This document shows positions 26,249-34,610 of a stretch of 64,000 bases of DNA, one piece after another. The notes below the pieces were generated by a model. It saw nothing but the letters and a program-made list of their open reading frames with translations. It ran no database searches and was not told the origin of the DNA. The first letter of the stretch is position 1. Every line of letters starts with the position of its first letter. This DNA is from Mycobacterium rhizamassiliense (GTDB lineage Bacteria > Actinomycetota > Actinomycetes > Mycobacteriales > Mycobacteriaceae), in the NCBI RefSeq assembly GCF_900157375.1, contig NZ_LT721901.1:2962315-3026314 (forward strand), written 5' to 3'. The translations under genes were made by a program, and so were the position numbers.

Positions 26249-27163
26249 TCACGGAATGTAGGGGCTGTCGGCGCCGGTCGCCGTGCGCAACACCACGAGC
26301 GGGATGACCAGAAAACCGAAGAAGGTGATCTGGAAGACGATGAACCAGGCGCCCAGTCGCATGAGCTCGAATCGCCATCGCGGAATCGCGACCTCATAGT
26401 TGAGGTAGTCGTCGAATTCCTGCTGCTTGGTCAACGGCACCCGCTTGGTCGCAACGGCTATCCCGCCCCAACTTTCGCTGCCGAGCGACGAATGCAACGA
26501 AGTCTTGGGAACTGTGAACCGATCCAATCGGCAGAACCGCTCGAAGTGATTGAGACCGCGAATCGGCGGCTTGCCGGCCCAATAGGCGATCAGGTTGGGC
26601 CACACGCACATGATGCCAATGGTCCACAGCAAAGTGATGCGACCGCCGTTGCCCCACTCGAGAGCGGGACCAATGCCGGGATCGTAGGTCCACCAACCCA
26701 TTGCCGTGGCGGTGCCCTCGACGGCGAAATCCCACACGTAGTTGACCGGAATTGCAAGCACCAGCATGGATTTGAGCATGGTCCAGCCAAACCGCGCGGA
26801 CACCCATTGACTCAGCCACAACACCAGAAGCGCGTGTACTCCCCAGTACACCGCGTAGGCGAACGGCATGAACAGAGGATCGTTGGGAGTCTTGAGCGGC
26901 AGCCACTCGAGCAGATGGTGTTGCGCAAACGCCGGACTGTAGAACAACATCTGGCCCCAGTCGCCGATGGTCTCCATCCAGTACACCGCAAGGCTGTTGA
27001 ACAGGAAAAGGAATCCCCAGGTCAGGCGCCGCCGCCGAATCACATCGGCTACCGCGAGAACGATGAAGATGCTGCCGGCGATCGGTATCACCCAGTTGAA
27101 GAACCAGACACCGGACGGGTTGAGGGTCGCTGGTGGTGCCAATTGTGACGTGGCGAAAAGCAT
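26249..27163 (-). CDS. AveC-like (spirocyclase family) polytopic membrane protein
   Basis: A 304-residue integral membrane protein with about seven hydrophobic segments (e.g. WVIPIAGSIFIVLAVADVI, LLVLWLSQWV, ITLLWTIGIMCVWPNLIAYW, FIVFQITFFGFLVIPLVVL). Motifs such as YWMETIGDWGQMLFYSP, WDFAVEGTATAMGWWTYDP and the aromatic-rich pattern match the AveC-like family, named for the avermectin spirocyclase/dehydratase. The mycobacterial role is not established. It diverges from a second, distinct family member at 27327, with an N6 operator between. Confidence 0.75.
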   Translation of the reverse strand: MLFATSQLAPPATLNPSGVWFFNWVIPIAGSIFIVLAVADVIRRRRLTWGFLFLFNSLAVYWMETIGDWGQMLFYSPAFAQHHLLEWLPLKTPNDPLFMPFAYAVYWGVHALLVLWLSQWVSARFGWTMLKSMLVLAIPVNYVWDFAVEGTATAMGWWTYDPGIGPALEWGNGGRITLLWTIGIMCVWPNLIAYWAGKPPIRGLNHFERFCRLDRFTVPKTSLHSSLGSESWGGIAVATKRVPLTKQQEFDDYLNYEVAIPRWRFELMRLGAWFIVFQITFFGFLVIPLVVLRTATGADSPYIP

Positions 27164-27277
27164 CGTTGCCTCTCAACGAGCAAGTGATGGAGAGGGATCC
27201 AAGTACTTGTGTAACCTAGTTCACTACATGTCGTTTGTCACGCGAATCTACAGTGACACCGCCGGACGTTGACACTA

Positions 27278-27293
27278 TGACAGTTAACTGCCA
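27278..27293. promoter_or_regulatory. N6-family operator, site 2 (AveC-like pair)
   Basis: TGACAGTTAACTGCCA, one mismatch. For the plus-strand gene, TTGACA at 27269-27274 is a -35 candidate and the operator fills the space before a weak -10 (CATCTT, 27292-27297), a layout suited to repression. Confidence 0.65.
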
Positions 27294-27326
27294 TCTTTGG
27301 TTAGGTCGTGTCAAGGGAGCTGTGCA

Positions 27327-28367
27327 GTGACGGATCTGAAGTCGCCTCGGCATACAGAGCCGTCGACAATCGAGACCGGGCGGATCAAGACCATTCGGCC
27401 GGTGCTGTTCTGGTCGAGCCTCGGCGCGGTGTTCGTCGTCATCGCTGCCTTCGTCTACATCTCGTGGATCGCGTCGGGCAATGCGACACCGGTGAATCCG
27501 GGTCCCGACCCGATCCCCGGAGCCACCCGGTGGGCGATGACCGCCTTCCAAATCGCCTGCCCGATACTGGCATTGGTCGCGATTGGCTGCATAGTCCGTA
27601 AGAGCGTTCGCGAGCGTCAACTCTGCGTCGAAGCGGCCATCGTGATCGGATCGGCGATCGCGTGGTGGCATGACCCGCTGATCAACTGGTTTCAGCCAAC
27701 GCTGTTCTACAACGCCGGCCTGGTCAACTTCGGCAACTGGACGCAGAACATCCCCGGCTGGTTAAGCCCCGACGGTCGACTGATGGCCGAACCAGCGCTG
27801 ATGATCGGAATGATCTACATCTGGATGCCGTTGGCCATGGGCTCGATCGCCCGCGGGGCCATGGGTCGTGCCCGCCGACGTTGGCCGACGCTGGGACCCG
27901 TCCGCACCTTCTGCGTCGGTTGGCTCGCGGTATACGTCATCGAGTTTCCGCTCGAGATCTTTGCGGTGCGCCACGGCCTGCTCGGCTATCCTGCGTCGAT
28001 TCCCGGCGTCACGCTCTGGGCGGGTCAGACTGTCCAGATCCCGCTGTACGGCCCCATCCTGTGGTCGCTGGTGCTGAGTTCAAGCGGTGCACTGATGTTT
28101 TTCCGCAACCACGACGGCAGGATCCGGGTGGAGGCTGGTGTGGAGACTCTGCGGTGGGCCGGCCCACGGGTCAGAGGGCTGTTAAGAGTGCTGGCCGTCA
28201 CCGGCTTTCTACACGTGGTGGCGATCGGGGTGTACGACCTGCCGGTGAACCTCGCCGGCTTCTATGCCGGGCCGACCCAGACTTATCCGAGCTACTTGCG
28301 CACGCAGTACTGCGGACCAGGCACACCACGGCGCTGCCCCGATGGCACCCGCTTCAACGATCGCTAG
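27327..28367 (+). CDS. AveC-like (spirocyclase family) polytopic membrane protein
   Basis: A 346-residue membrane protein with about seven spans (VLFWSSLGAVFVVIAAFVYI near residues 23-42, FQIACPILALVAIGCIV, FCVGWLAVYVIEFPLEI, LYGPILWSLVLSSSGALMFF). It shares with its divergent neighbour the WWHDPLINWFQPTLFYN / YNAGLVNFGNW type of loop and the EFPLEIFAVRHGLLGYP region. GTG at 27327 has AAGGGAG about eight bases upstream. AveC itself cyclises or dehydrates a spiroketal; by inference this protein acts on a hydrophobic intermediate at the membrane, or has a transport role. Confidence 0.75.
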   Translation: MTDLKSPRHTEPSTIETGRIKTIRPVLFWSSLGAVFVVIAAFVYISWIASGNATPVNPGPDPIPGATRWAMTAFQIACPILALVAIGCIVRKSVRERQLCVEAAIVIGSAIAWWHDPLINWFQPTLFYNAGLVNFGNWTQNIPGWLSPDGRLMAEPALMIGMIYIWMPLAMGSIARGAMGRARRRWPTLGPVRTFCVGWLAVYVIEFPLEIFAVRHGLLGYPASIPGVTLWAGQTVQIPLYGPILWSLVLSSSGALMFFRNHDGRIRVEAGVETLRWAGPRVRGLLRVLAVTGFLHVVAIGVYDLPVNLAGFYAGPTQTYPSYLRTQYCGPGTPRRCPDGTRFNDR

Positions 28368-28373
28368 GTCGCG

Positions 28374-28964
28374 CTACTTCAGGACCGCGGGCAGGGCGGC
28401 GAACTCCTGACGGATCAGGTCGTCGAGCGACCGGCCCGGCGTCGACAACCAATGATTGAGGGCGCGCTCGACGAGCAGCATGCCGACCGCTGCCAACAGT
28501 CGGCATTCGCTGTCGGGGGCGGGCAATCGGCGTCTTTCGGCGATCACCTTGGCGACGGTCTCTGCGTTGGCCTCGTGGTTTCGGCGTTCGCGGCCCAGCA
28601 GGACGAGCGACGACGCGACGGCGTCGTGGTACTGCGCGATCCTTTTGCGGATGCGCTTGAGGCCGGGCGCAAGCACAGCAAACGAATTGGCCAGCGCCTC
28701 GAAATCTGACATCTTCTCCGGTTGAGCGAGGTACACGCCGCTCACGGCGTCGATGAAGTCGTACTCGCCGAAGAAAAGCACTGACTCCTTGGTCGGGAAG
28801 TACCGGAAGAAGGTCCTCGGCGAAACGCCCACGCTTTCGGCGATCTGGTCTGTGGTGGTCTCGTCGTACCCGTTGGTGCTGAACAGATTTAGGGCAGCAT
28901 TCAGCAGAGCATTGCGGATCCGGTCCGCATGCGCGTCCCGCGGTGATCGATCGCCCCGGGCCAT
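28374..28964 (-). CDS. TetR-family transcriptional regulator
   Basis: A 196-residue TetR regulator, HTH about residues 15-62 (TTDQIAESVGVSPRTFFRYF). The FFRYFPTKE form is common in mycobacterial TetRs such as those controlling lipid genes. It converges with the AveC-like gene (six-base gap) and diverges from the P450 at 29133. With N6 operators on both sides (27278 and 29067) it is the best candidate repressor of that site family; autoregulation through site 3 is likely. Confidence 0.9.
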   Translation of the reverse strand: MARGDRSPRDAHADRIRNALLNAALNLFSTNGYDETTTDQIAESVGVSPRTFFRYFPTKESVLFFGEYDFIDAVSGVYLAQPEKMSDFEALANSFAVLAPGLKRIRKRIAQYHDAVASSLVLLGRERRNHEANAETVAKVIAERRRLPAPDSECRLLAAVGMLLVERALNHWLSTPGRSLDDLIRQEFAALPAVLK

Positions 28965-29066
28965 CCGCCAACCTCCTCCTACGTCTGGGTGTCCTGACAG
29001 TACAACGACTAGGGGTGCCGGTACATCGTTGACACTTGTCGTGCTACCGACGATACTTCCAATGTA

Positions 29067-29082
29067 TGACAGTCAACTGTCA
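29067..29082. promoter_or_regulatory. N6-family operator, site 3 (P450/TetR), perfect
   Basis: TGACAGTCAACTGTCA, perfect seven-base arms. A promoter for the P450 is visible upstream: TTGACA (29029-29034), 17-base spacer, GATACT (29052-29057); the operator covers the predicted transcription start. Confidence 0.75.
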
Positions 29083-29132
29083 CAGTGATACCCGAGCGCC
29101 GGTCGGCGCGGGTAGAGGGAGTTTCCGTCTCA

Positions 29133-30323
29133 ATGACCGAGCTGGGCGTAACCGGAACGCTGAATATCAACGATCTGCCCTTCACGGCGGACCGCACGCG
29201 CGCCTGGCGCGAACTGCGGGAGGCGGGCGAGGCGGTGAGTTCTGGCGAGGAGATCGTGCTGACCAGCGCCGAGGCCGTCGAGTTCGCGGCCAAACGACCT
29301 GAGATCTTTTCGTCGGCAAGAGCTTTCGACCGCTTAGGAAGCCCCGTCCCGCTGGTACCGATTGCGATCGACCCGCCGGATCACACTCGGTTCCGCCGAA
29401 TGCTTGATCCGTTCTTCAGCCCTAAGAAGATGGCCGAGCGTGAGCCCGAATTGCGCAGGCAGGCAGGAGAATTGATCGACGCCATCGTCGCGCGCGGCGA
29501 GTGCGACGTGGTTACCGATCTCGCTACACCTTTTCCCTCCCAGGTGTTTCTGACGCTGTTCGGGTTGCCCATGGCGGACCGCGACCGGCTGGTGCGGTGG
29601 AAGGACGCGATTCTGCAATTCACCGATCCGAGTAGCGCCGAGGCGACCCCAGAGGTGATGGCTCACGCGCTGGAATTGTTCACCTATTTGACCGAGCACA
29701 TCGCCGAGCGGCGCGCCGATTCGACCGGCAGCGACATGCTCACCCAGCTGATACAAGACACCGACGAGGGCGGCATGTCGGACAACGAGATCCTTGGCCT
29801 GTGCTTCATGTTCGTGCTGGCCGGGCTGGATACCGTCACCTCTGCGGTGGGGTTCTCCCTGGCCAGGCTGGCGGCCGACACCGAGATGCGCCACCGTGTC
29901 GCCAACGACTTCGCGCTCATCCCGGCATTCATCGAGGATATTTTGCGCGTCGACGGACCTGTCCCGTTCGCGCCGCGTGTCACCACCGAGGAGGTCGAAG
30001 TGGCGGGCAGGATCGTGCCGAAGGACACCACGGTCATGCTCAGTTATGGCAGCGCCGACCGTGATCCGCGGCGGTACCAGGACGCCGACGAGATTCATCT
30101 CGATAGCAAGGTCGTGCACTTCGCGTTCGGGCGTGGACCGCACCGGTGTCTGGGTTCGCACCTGGCGCGTCTCGAACTCCGTCTGATCCTCGAGGAATGG
30201 CACTCCCGCATACCCGAATACACTCTGGCTCAAGACAAGTCGCCACAGATGCCCTGGCCGACCGGGACGATGTCTCTGCAATCGGTACCGCTGAACATCA
30301 AGCCGTCGTCGCGGAGTCAGTAA
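29133..30323 (+). CDS. Cytochrome P450 monooxygenase
   Basis: A 396-residue P450: I-helix LAGLDTVTSAV, ExxR in EDILRVDGP, heme loop FAFGRGPHRCLGSHLAR. It is similar in layout to the P450 at 10703 (same AGLDT and PHRCLGSHLAR wording), and both have N6 operators, so they are probably paralogues in one pathway. ATG at 29133 has AGAGGGAG upstream; the longer reading would include the operator. Substrate unknown. Confidence 0.92.
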   Translation: MTELGVTGTLNINDLPFTADRTRAWRELREAGEAVSSGEEIVLTSAEAVEFAAKRPEIFSSARAFDRLGSPVPLVPIAIDPPDHTRFRRMLDPFFSPKKMAEREPELRRQAGELIDAIVARGECDVVTDLATPFPSQVFLTLFGLPMADRDRLVRWKDAILQFTDPSSAEATPEVMAHALELFTYLTEHIAERRADSTGSDMLTQLIQDTDEGGMSDNEILGLCFMFVLAGLDTVTSAVGFSLARLAADTEMRHRVANDFALIPAFIEDILRVDGPVPFAPRVTTEEVEVAGRIVPKDTTVMLSYGSADRDPRRYQDADEIHLDSKVVHFAFGRGPHRCLGSHLARLELRLILEEWHSRIPEYTLAQDKSPQMPWPTGTMSLQSVPLNIKPSSRSQ

Positions 30324-30347
30324 ATCTGACGGTTTTCGCGGGAAGAC

Positions 30348-31268
30348 TCATCCGACCTTCGGGATGATTTCCTCAGCCACCCATTGCATATGGTCGAGGT
30401 AGGCATTGAAGCCGTCCAGTGCCGGCGGGTTGACCCAGGTGTCCGTAACGCCGCGCTCGGCCAGCATGTTGCAGTTGTCGATGACCTGCTGGGCGCTCTG
30501 ACCGAAATGCGCATTCGGGTCGTCGACGATGGCGTGCTCCTGGCCGATGGACAGCATCGCCAGGCTGTAGAACAGGGAGAACGGCCGGTCGTCGAACCCG
30601 GGCTGCGAGCGTAGGTAGTCCATCTTGGCAGGCAGCTCGTCGGGCTTGGTCAGCCATGGCGCCCAGCCGTGGCCGAACCGGGCCGCTCTGCGCAGCACCG
30701 CGTCGGCGTCGCCACCCATCCATATCGGCGGGTGGGGTTTGGAGATCGGCTTGGGCCCGAACGCGATGTCGTCGAACTTGACGAAGTCTCCGTCGAAGCG
30801 TGGCGAATCGCTGTGCCACAACTCGAACATCGCCTCGAGATACTCGTCCGCCATGCGGCCACGCTTGGTGAAGGGGACACCGATCGCGTCGTACTCCTCC
30901 TTGAGCCAGCCGACACCGACGGTGGTCTGGGCGCGACCGCCACTGAACCAATCGAGCGTTGCGATCTGCTTCGCGGCGACGATCGGGTTGTGCAACGGCA
31001 GGATCGTGACCATCGACCCGATGGTGATCGTCGAGGTGGCGCCCGCGACGAAGGCCTGGGCGGTGGTGGCGTCGAAGTAGTGGTCTCCGGACAACTCGAG
31101 ATGACTCGCGGGGGTGAGGAAGTGCTCGGGCAGGAACACCATCGAATAGCCCAGCTGTTCGGCGCGTCGGGCAACTCGCGCAATGTCGGAACCGGTGAGC
31201 TGGTGTTCCCACGGTTGCGTGATCGCTGCGACGTGCATGCAGTTGGGCAGGTACACGGCGAATCTCAT
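30348..31268 (-). CDS. LLM-class F420-dependent oxidoreductase
   Basis: A 306-residue TIM-barrel luciferase-like protein (MRFAVYLPNCMHVAAI, GYSMVFLPEHFL, TITIGSMVTILPLHNP, GRAQTTVGVGWLKEEYDAIG, PPIWMGGDADAVLRRAARFG). This wording matches the F420-dependent LLM subfamily of mycobacteria rather than FMN luciferases. GGAAGG lies six bases before the ATG. It diverges from the operon starting at 31454, with two N6 operators between. Probable hydride transfer to or from an alcohol/ketone or enone. Confidence 0.87.
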   Translation of the reverse strand: MRFAVYLPNCMHVAAITQPWEHQLTGSDIARVARRAEQLGYSMVFLPEHFLTPASHLELSGDHYFDATTAQAFVAGATSTITIGSMVTILPLHNPIVAAKQIATLDWFSGGRAQTTVGVGWLKEEYDAIGVPFTKRGRMADEYLEAMFELWHSDSPRFDGDFVKFDDIAFGPKPISKPHPPIWMGGDADAVLRRAARFGHGWAPWLTKPDELPAKMDYLRSQPGFDDRPFSLFYSLAMLSIGQEHAIVDDPNAHFGQSAQQVIDNCNMLAERGVTDTWVNPPALDGFNAYLDHMQWVAEEIIPKVG

Positions 31269-31349
31269 CTGGCGCCTTCCGATTTCATGGCCCGGTGGCG
31301 GAGCGCCGACAGGAGGATCCGACGGCACGTCGGTCACGACGCCTCATTA

Positions 31350-31365
31350 TGGCAGTCTACTGACA
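31350..31365. promoter_or_regulatory. N6-family operator, site 4 (F420 oxidoreductase side)
   Basis: TGGCAGTCTACTGACA, the weakest of the six, in the divergent intergenic region 46 bases from site 5. Confidence 0.5.
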
Positions 31366-31395
31366 TACGTCAAGGCGCATGCCCGGCGTTGACTA

Positions 31396-31411
31396 TGGCA
31401 GTTGACTGTCA
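31396..31411. promoter_or_regulatory. N6-family operator, site 5, filling a promoter spacer
   Basis: TGGCAGTTGACTGTCA, one mismatch. TTGACT (31389-31394) and TAGTGT (31412-31417) are spaced by 17 bases, and the operator occupies 16 of them, so binding would block RNA polymerase at the promoter of the 31.4-37.0 kb operon. Confidence 0.7.
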
Positions 31412-31453
31412 TAGTGTGACTGCAACCCCTGGCTGTTGCGAAAGGCGTGTTGC

Positions 31454-31819
31454 GTGGCTCCGAACCTGTTCATTGCGCTCACCAATCCGATCGAGGGCGA
31501 AGACGACGCGTTCAATAAGTGGTACGACACTCAGCACGTGCCCGAGGTTCTCGACGTTCCGGGAGTCGTTACGGCACAGCGTTACGACATCACCGAACTG
31601 AAGGTCCCCGAAGACCAGGACCTGCCCGCTCAGCTGCCGCCGCCAACTCACCGTTACATGGTGATCTACGAGCTGGACAACGAGCCCGACATCGTGATGG
31701 CGGAGTTCCTAAAACGCGTCATGGCAGGAACGCTGTCATTGGGGGAGTGGCTTGATCTGACCACGGTGTCTCTCACCGGATGGGCCCCGCGCGGCGAACG
31801 CGTCCTGGCGGAGCGCTAG
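31454..31819 (+). CDS. Dimeric alpha-beta barrel (EthD/DUF4286-like) protein
   Basis: A 121-residue ferredoxin-like fold protein. The segment ALTNPIEGEDDAFNKWYDTQ followed by HVPEVLDVPGVVTAQRY is typical of EthD/DUF4286-like barrels, small proteins found with monooxygenase and degradation genes. GTG at 31454 has GAAAGG nine bases upstream. First gene of the operon behind operator site 5. May act as a decarboxylase, dehydratase or binding protein; not assignable. Confidence 0.75.
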   Translation: MAPNLFIALTNPIEGEDDAFNKWYDTQHVPEVLDVPGVVTAQRYDITELKVPEDQDLPAQLPPPTHRYMVIYELDNEPDIVMAEFLKRVMAGTLSLGEWLDLTTVSLTGWAPRGERVLAER

Positions 31820-32427
31820 TGGGCGAGTTGCTCGCCGGCATCCACGCGCAGCGCGCGTGTCGGCGCTTCGATCCAGACGGCAAGGTACCCGACTCTGACG
31901 TCGAGCAGATACTGGCGGCCGCGGTGCACGCGCCGAGCGCAGAGAACACCCAGCCGTGGACTTTCATCGTGGTCCGCGACGATAGCCACCGCGCCCTGCT
32001 CGCAGCCTGGTGGACGGAGACATGGAACGCAGGTGGCGGCGACTTCGTCAAGCAAAGCGTCGAAGACAAGGTATTGGTAGCCGACCTTGAATTCGGCTTC
32101 AACAAAGGCGGATTCGCCGCTGCTCCGGTCGTGGTGGTGGTGTGCGCCGATACCGATCGGGTGCCCGAGATTCACGCGCCGTCTTCCATCTACCCGGCCG
32201 TGCAGAACATGCTGCTCGCCGCTGCCGACCTCGGCTATGGCTCATGTCTGACGACCGGCCTGACCACCTTCGGTGTCGATCGCGTGCGCGAATTGCTGCA
32301 GCTGCCGCAGAACCTGATCCCGATGGCGGCGGTGTACCTAGGGTTGCCCGCGCGCAAGCTCTCACCACCCCGCCGGCGCCCGGCGACGTCGGTGACTTAT
32401 CGCGAGCGGTTCGGCACGCCCTGGTGA
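31819..32427 (+). CDS. Nitroreductase-family flavoprotein
   Basis: A 202-residue nitroreductase-fold protein: ACRRFDPDGKVPDSDVEQIL with the FMN-binding Arg region, HAPSAENTQPWTFIVV, and the C-terminal GLGSC-like LGYGSCLTTGL and YLGLPARK. It binds FMN and would reduce or oxidise enones or activated C-N/C-C bonds. TAG/GTG share a base with the preceding gene. Substrate unknown; could catalyse a ring-desaturation step. Confidence 0.85.
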   Translation: MGELLAGIHAQRACRRFDPDGKVPDSDVEQILAAAVHAPSAENTQPWTFIVVRDDSHRALLAAWWTETWNAGGGDFVKQSVEDKVLVADLEFGFNKGGFAAAPVVVVVCADTDRVPEIHAPSSIYPAVQNMLLAAADLGYGSCLTTGLTTFGVDRVRELLQLPQNLIPMAAVYLGLPARKLSPPRRRPATSVTYRERFGTPW

Positions 32428-32446
32428 GCAGAACGGAGAGCTGTCA

Positions 32447-34597
32447 ATGCCATTGGCGATAACCGAAGATCATCGCGCGCTCGCCGAAGTGGCGGGTGCG
32501 ATGGTCGCCGGGCGTGCCGGCACCGCGGGTGCCCGCCAGATCCTGCTCGACCGCGAAAAGAGCGGTCGGTGGTGGTCCGACGATGGTCTCTGGAAAGAGA
32601 TGGTCTCCACCGGGTGGCTTGGCCTGCACGTCGACGAGCGTTTCGACGGCCAAGGCTACGGACTGCCTGAACTGACAATCGTGCTGGAGCAGCTCGGTCG
32701 GGCCGCGTTAGGTGGGCCATTCCTGCCCACGGTCGCGGTATCCGCCGTGATCGCCGAGGCAGGGTCCGACGACCAGCGTGAGCTGTGGTTGCCGCGGCTG
32801 GTATCCGGTGACGTCGTCGCCGGAATCGGTACCAATAGCGTTGCCGTCGTTCGTGATTCGAGAGTCTCGGCCGCAGCTGTGCCGGCACTGGCCGAGGCAG
32901 GCGCAGATCTGTTTCTGCTCCCGACCGGCGACGATCTTGTCCTGGTGGAGGCCGGTGACGGCATCAGCATCCGAACCGTCGACTCGGTGGATCAGCTGCT
33001 AGCCCCGGTGGTTGTGGTCAACCTCAGTGCCGCGCCGGCTGCCGAGATCTTCCCGGGCGCCGCCGGGATAGCGAGGCGCATCCTTCGGCTGCTGGCCGCC
33101 GCTGAAGCTGTTGGCGGGCTGGGCGCGTGTACCGAGATGGCGACGGCCTACGCCGCAGGTCGCGAACAATTCGGCAGGCCTATCGGCTCGTTTCAGGCCG
33201 TCAAACATCACTGCGCGAACATGCTTCTCGATACCGAACTGGCAGTCGCGGCCACCTGGGACGCCGCGCGCGCTGATGGCGCGGAGGCCGATCTGGCCGC
33301 GACGATGGCTGCCGGACATGCGCTGACCGCTTATCAACGGGTGGCGCTGCAGAACGTGCAAGTGCATGGCGGCATCGGCTATACCTGGGAGCACGACGCC
33401 CACCTCTACATCAGGCGGGCGACGGTATTGCAGGCCTTCGCTGGCGACCAGGATGCATTGCGGGACAATGTGATCGCGCTGCAGCGCGCCGGCGTTCGCC
33501 GGCGCCAGTCGGTAGACCTGCCCGAGGGTGCCGAGCAGTATCGCCAGGCCGCACTGGATTTCCGCTCTGAACTTGAGGCGGCCGACGCCGACGACCACCA
33601 AAGGCTCTGGGCGCGAAGCGGTTATCTGCAACCACACTGGCCCGCGCCATACGGACGGGCTGCGGACAGCGTCGAGCAGTTGATCATCGAGGACGCCCTG
33701 GACGGGTTGGACAAACCCAGCCTCGGACTCGGCGAATGGGTGGTGCCGACGCTGCTGCAACACGGAAGCACCGAACAACTCGACCGATTGATCTGGCCGA
33801 GCCTCGAGGGTGAACTGCGGTGGTGCCAGCTGTTCAGTGAGCCCGGCGCCGGCTCGGATGCGGCGGCTGTTGCCACCAAAGCGAAACGAGTCGACGACGG
33901 CTGGGTGGTCAGCGGTCAGAAGGTGTGGACCAGTGACGCGGTGAACTGCCAGCGTGGGCTGGCCACCGTGCGCACTGATCCGAATGTGCGCAAGCACAAG
34001 GGCATTACGGCGATGATCATTGACCTCGCCGACCCGGCGGTACGGATTCGTCCACTCACCGAGATCACCGGCGAGACGCTGTTCAACGAGGTGTTCTTCG
34101 ACGACGTCTTCGTGCCCGATCGCGACGTGGTCGGCGGTGTGAACGACGGGTGGAGCGTGGCGATGGCAGCCTTCGGCAACGAGCGGGTGTCGATCGGCGG
34201 TGGCTCTGTCACCATGACCGCCGACGCTTTGATCGATCTGTTGGCTCGGCACCGGCCCGACGACACCGGCTCGGCACGTGACGTCGGTGCGCTGCTCATC
34301 GAGTCGTATACCTTGGCCACGCTGAACCTGCGGCAGGCGGCGAGGGCGGTCTTTGACGTCGGACCCGGAATCGAAGGCAACATCGCCAAGCTGTTCGGGG
34401 CCGAGCACGCCCAGCGGGTGGCAGAGTTGGCACTGCGTATTGCCGACCGGGCCATCCTGGTGGGTGAGGAACCCGACGTCGTACACGACTATCTGTTCAG
34501 CCGATGTCTGACGATTGCGGGCGGCACGTCGGAAATCGTCAGAAACCTGATCGCCGAGCGCATCCTGGGCCTGCCGCGCGATCCGGCGCCTAAATAG
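32447..34597 (+). CDS. Fused double acyl-CoA dehydrogenase (FadE34-like)
   Basis: A 716-residue protein with two acyl-CoA dehydrogenase units, about residues 1-345 and 350-716. Domain 1 shows LGLHVDERFDGQGYGLPEL, GRPIGSFQAVKHHCANML and VHGGIGYTWEHD. Domain 2 shows CQLFSEPGAGSDAA, KVWTSDAV, GNERVSIGGG with a helix-G Glu candidate for the base, and TIAGGTSEIVRN. Length and architecture match mycobacterial FadE34, a fused counterpart of the heterotetrameric steroid side-chain dehydrogenases; such enzymes have one active site per pair. It makes an enoyl-CoA. Second-to-last FAD details cannot be checked by eye. Confidence 0.9.
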   Translation: MPLAITEDHRALAEVAGAMVAGRAGTAGARQILLDREKSGRWWSDDGLWKEMVSTGWLGLHVDERFDGQGYGLPELTIVLEQLGRAALGGPFLPTVAVSAVIAEAGSDDQRELWLPRLVSGDVVAGIGTNSVAVVRDSRVSAAAVPALAEAGADLFLLPTGDDLVLVEAGDGISIRTVDSVDQLLAPVVVVNLSAAPAAEIFPGAAGIARRILRLLAAAEAVGGLGACTEMATAYAAGREQFGRPIGSFQAVKHHCANMLLDTELAVAATWDAARADGAEADLAATMAAGHALTAYQRVALQNVQVHGGIGYTWEHDAHLYIRRATVLQAFAGDQDALRDNVIALQRAGVRRRQSVDLPEGAEQYRQAALDFRSELEAADADDHQRLWARSGYLQPHWPAPYGRAADSVEQLIIEDALDGLDKPSLGLGEWVVPTLLQHGSTEQLDRLIWPSLEGELRWCQLFSEPGAGSDAAAVATKAKRVDDGWVVSGQKVWTSDAVNCQRGLATVRTDPNVRKHKGITAMIIDLADPAVRIRPLTEITGETLFNEVFFDDVFVPDRDVVGGVNDGWSVAMAAFGNERVSIGGGSVTMTADALIDLLARHRPDDTGSARDVGALLIESYTLATLNLRQAARAVFDVGPGIEGNIAKLFGAEHAQRVAELALRIADRAILVGEEPDVVHDYLFSRCLTIAGGTSEIVRNLIAERILGLPRDPAPK

Positions 34598-34610
34598 ATC
34601 GGAGCGTCAT

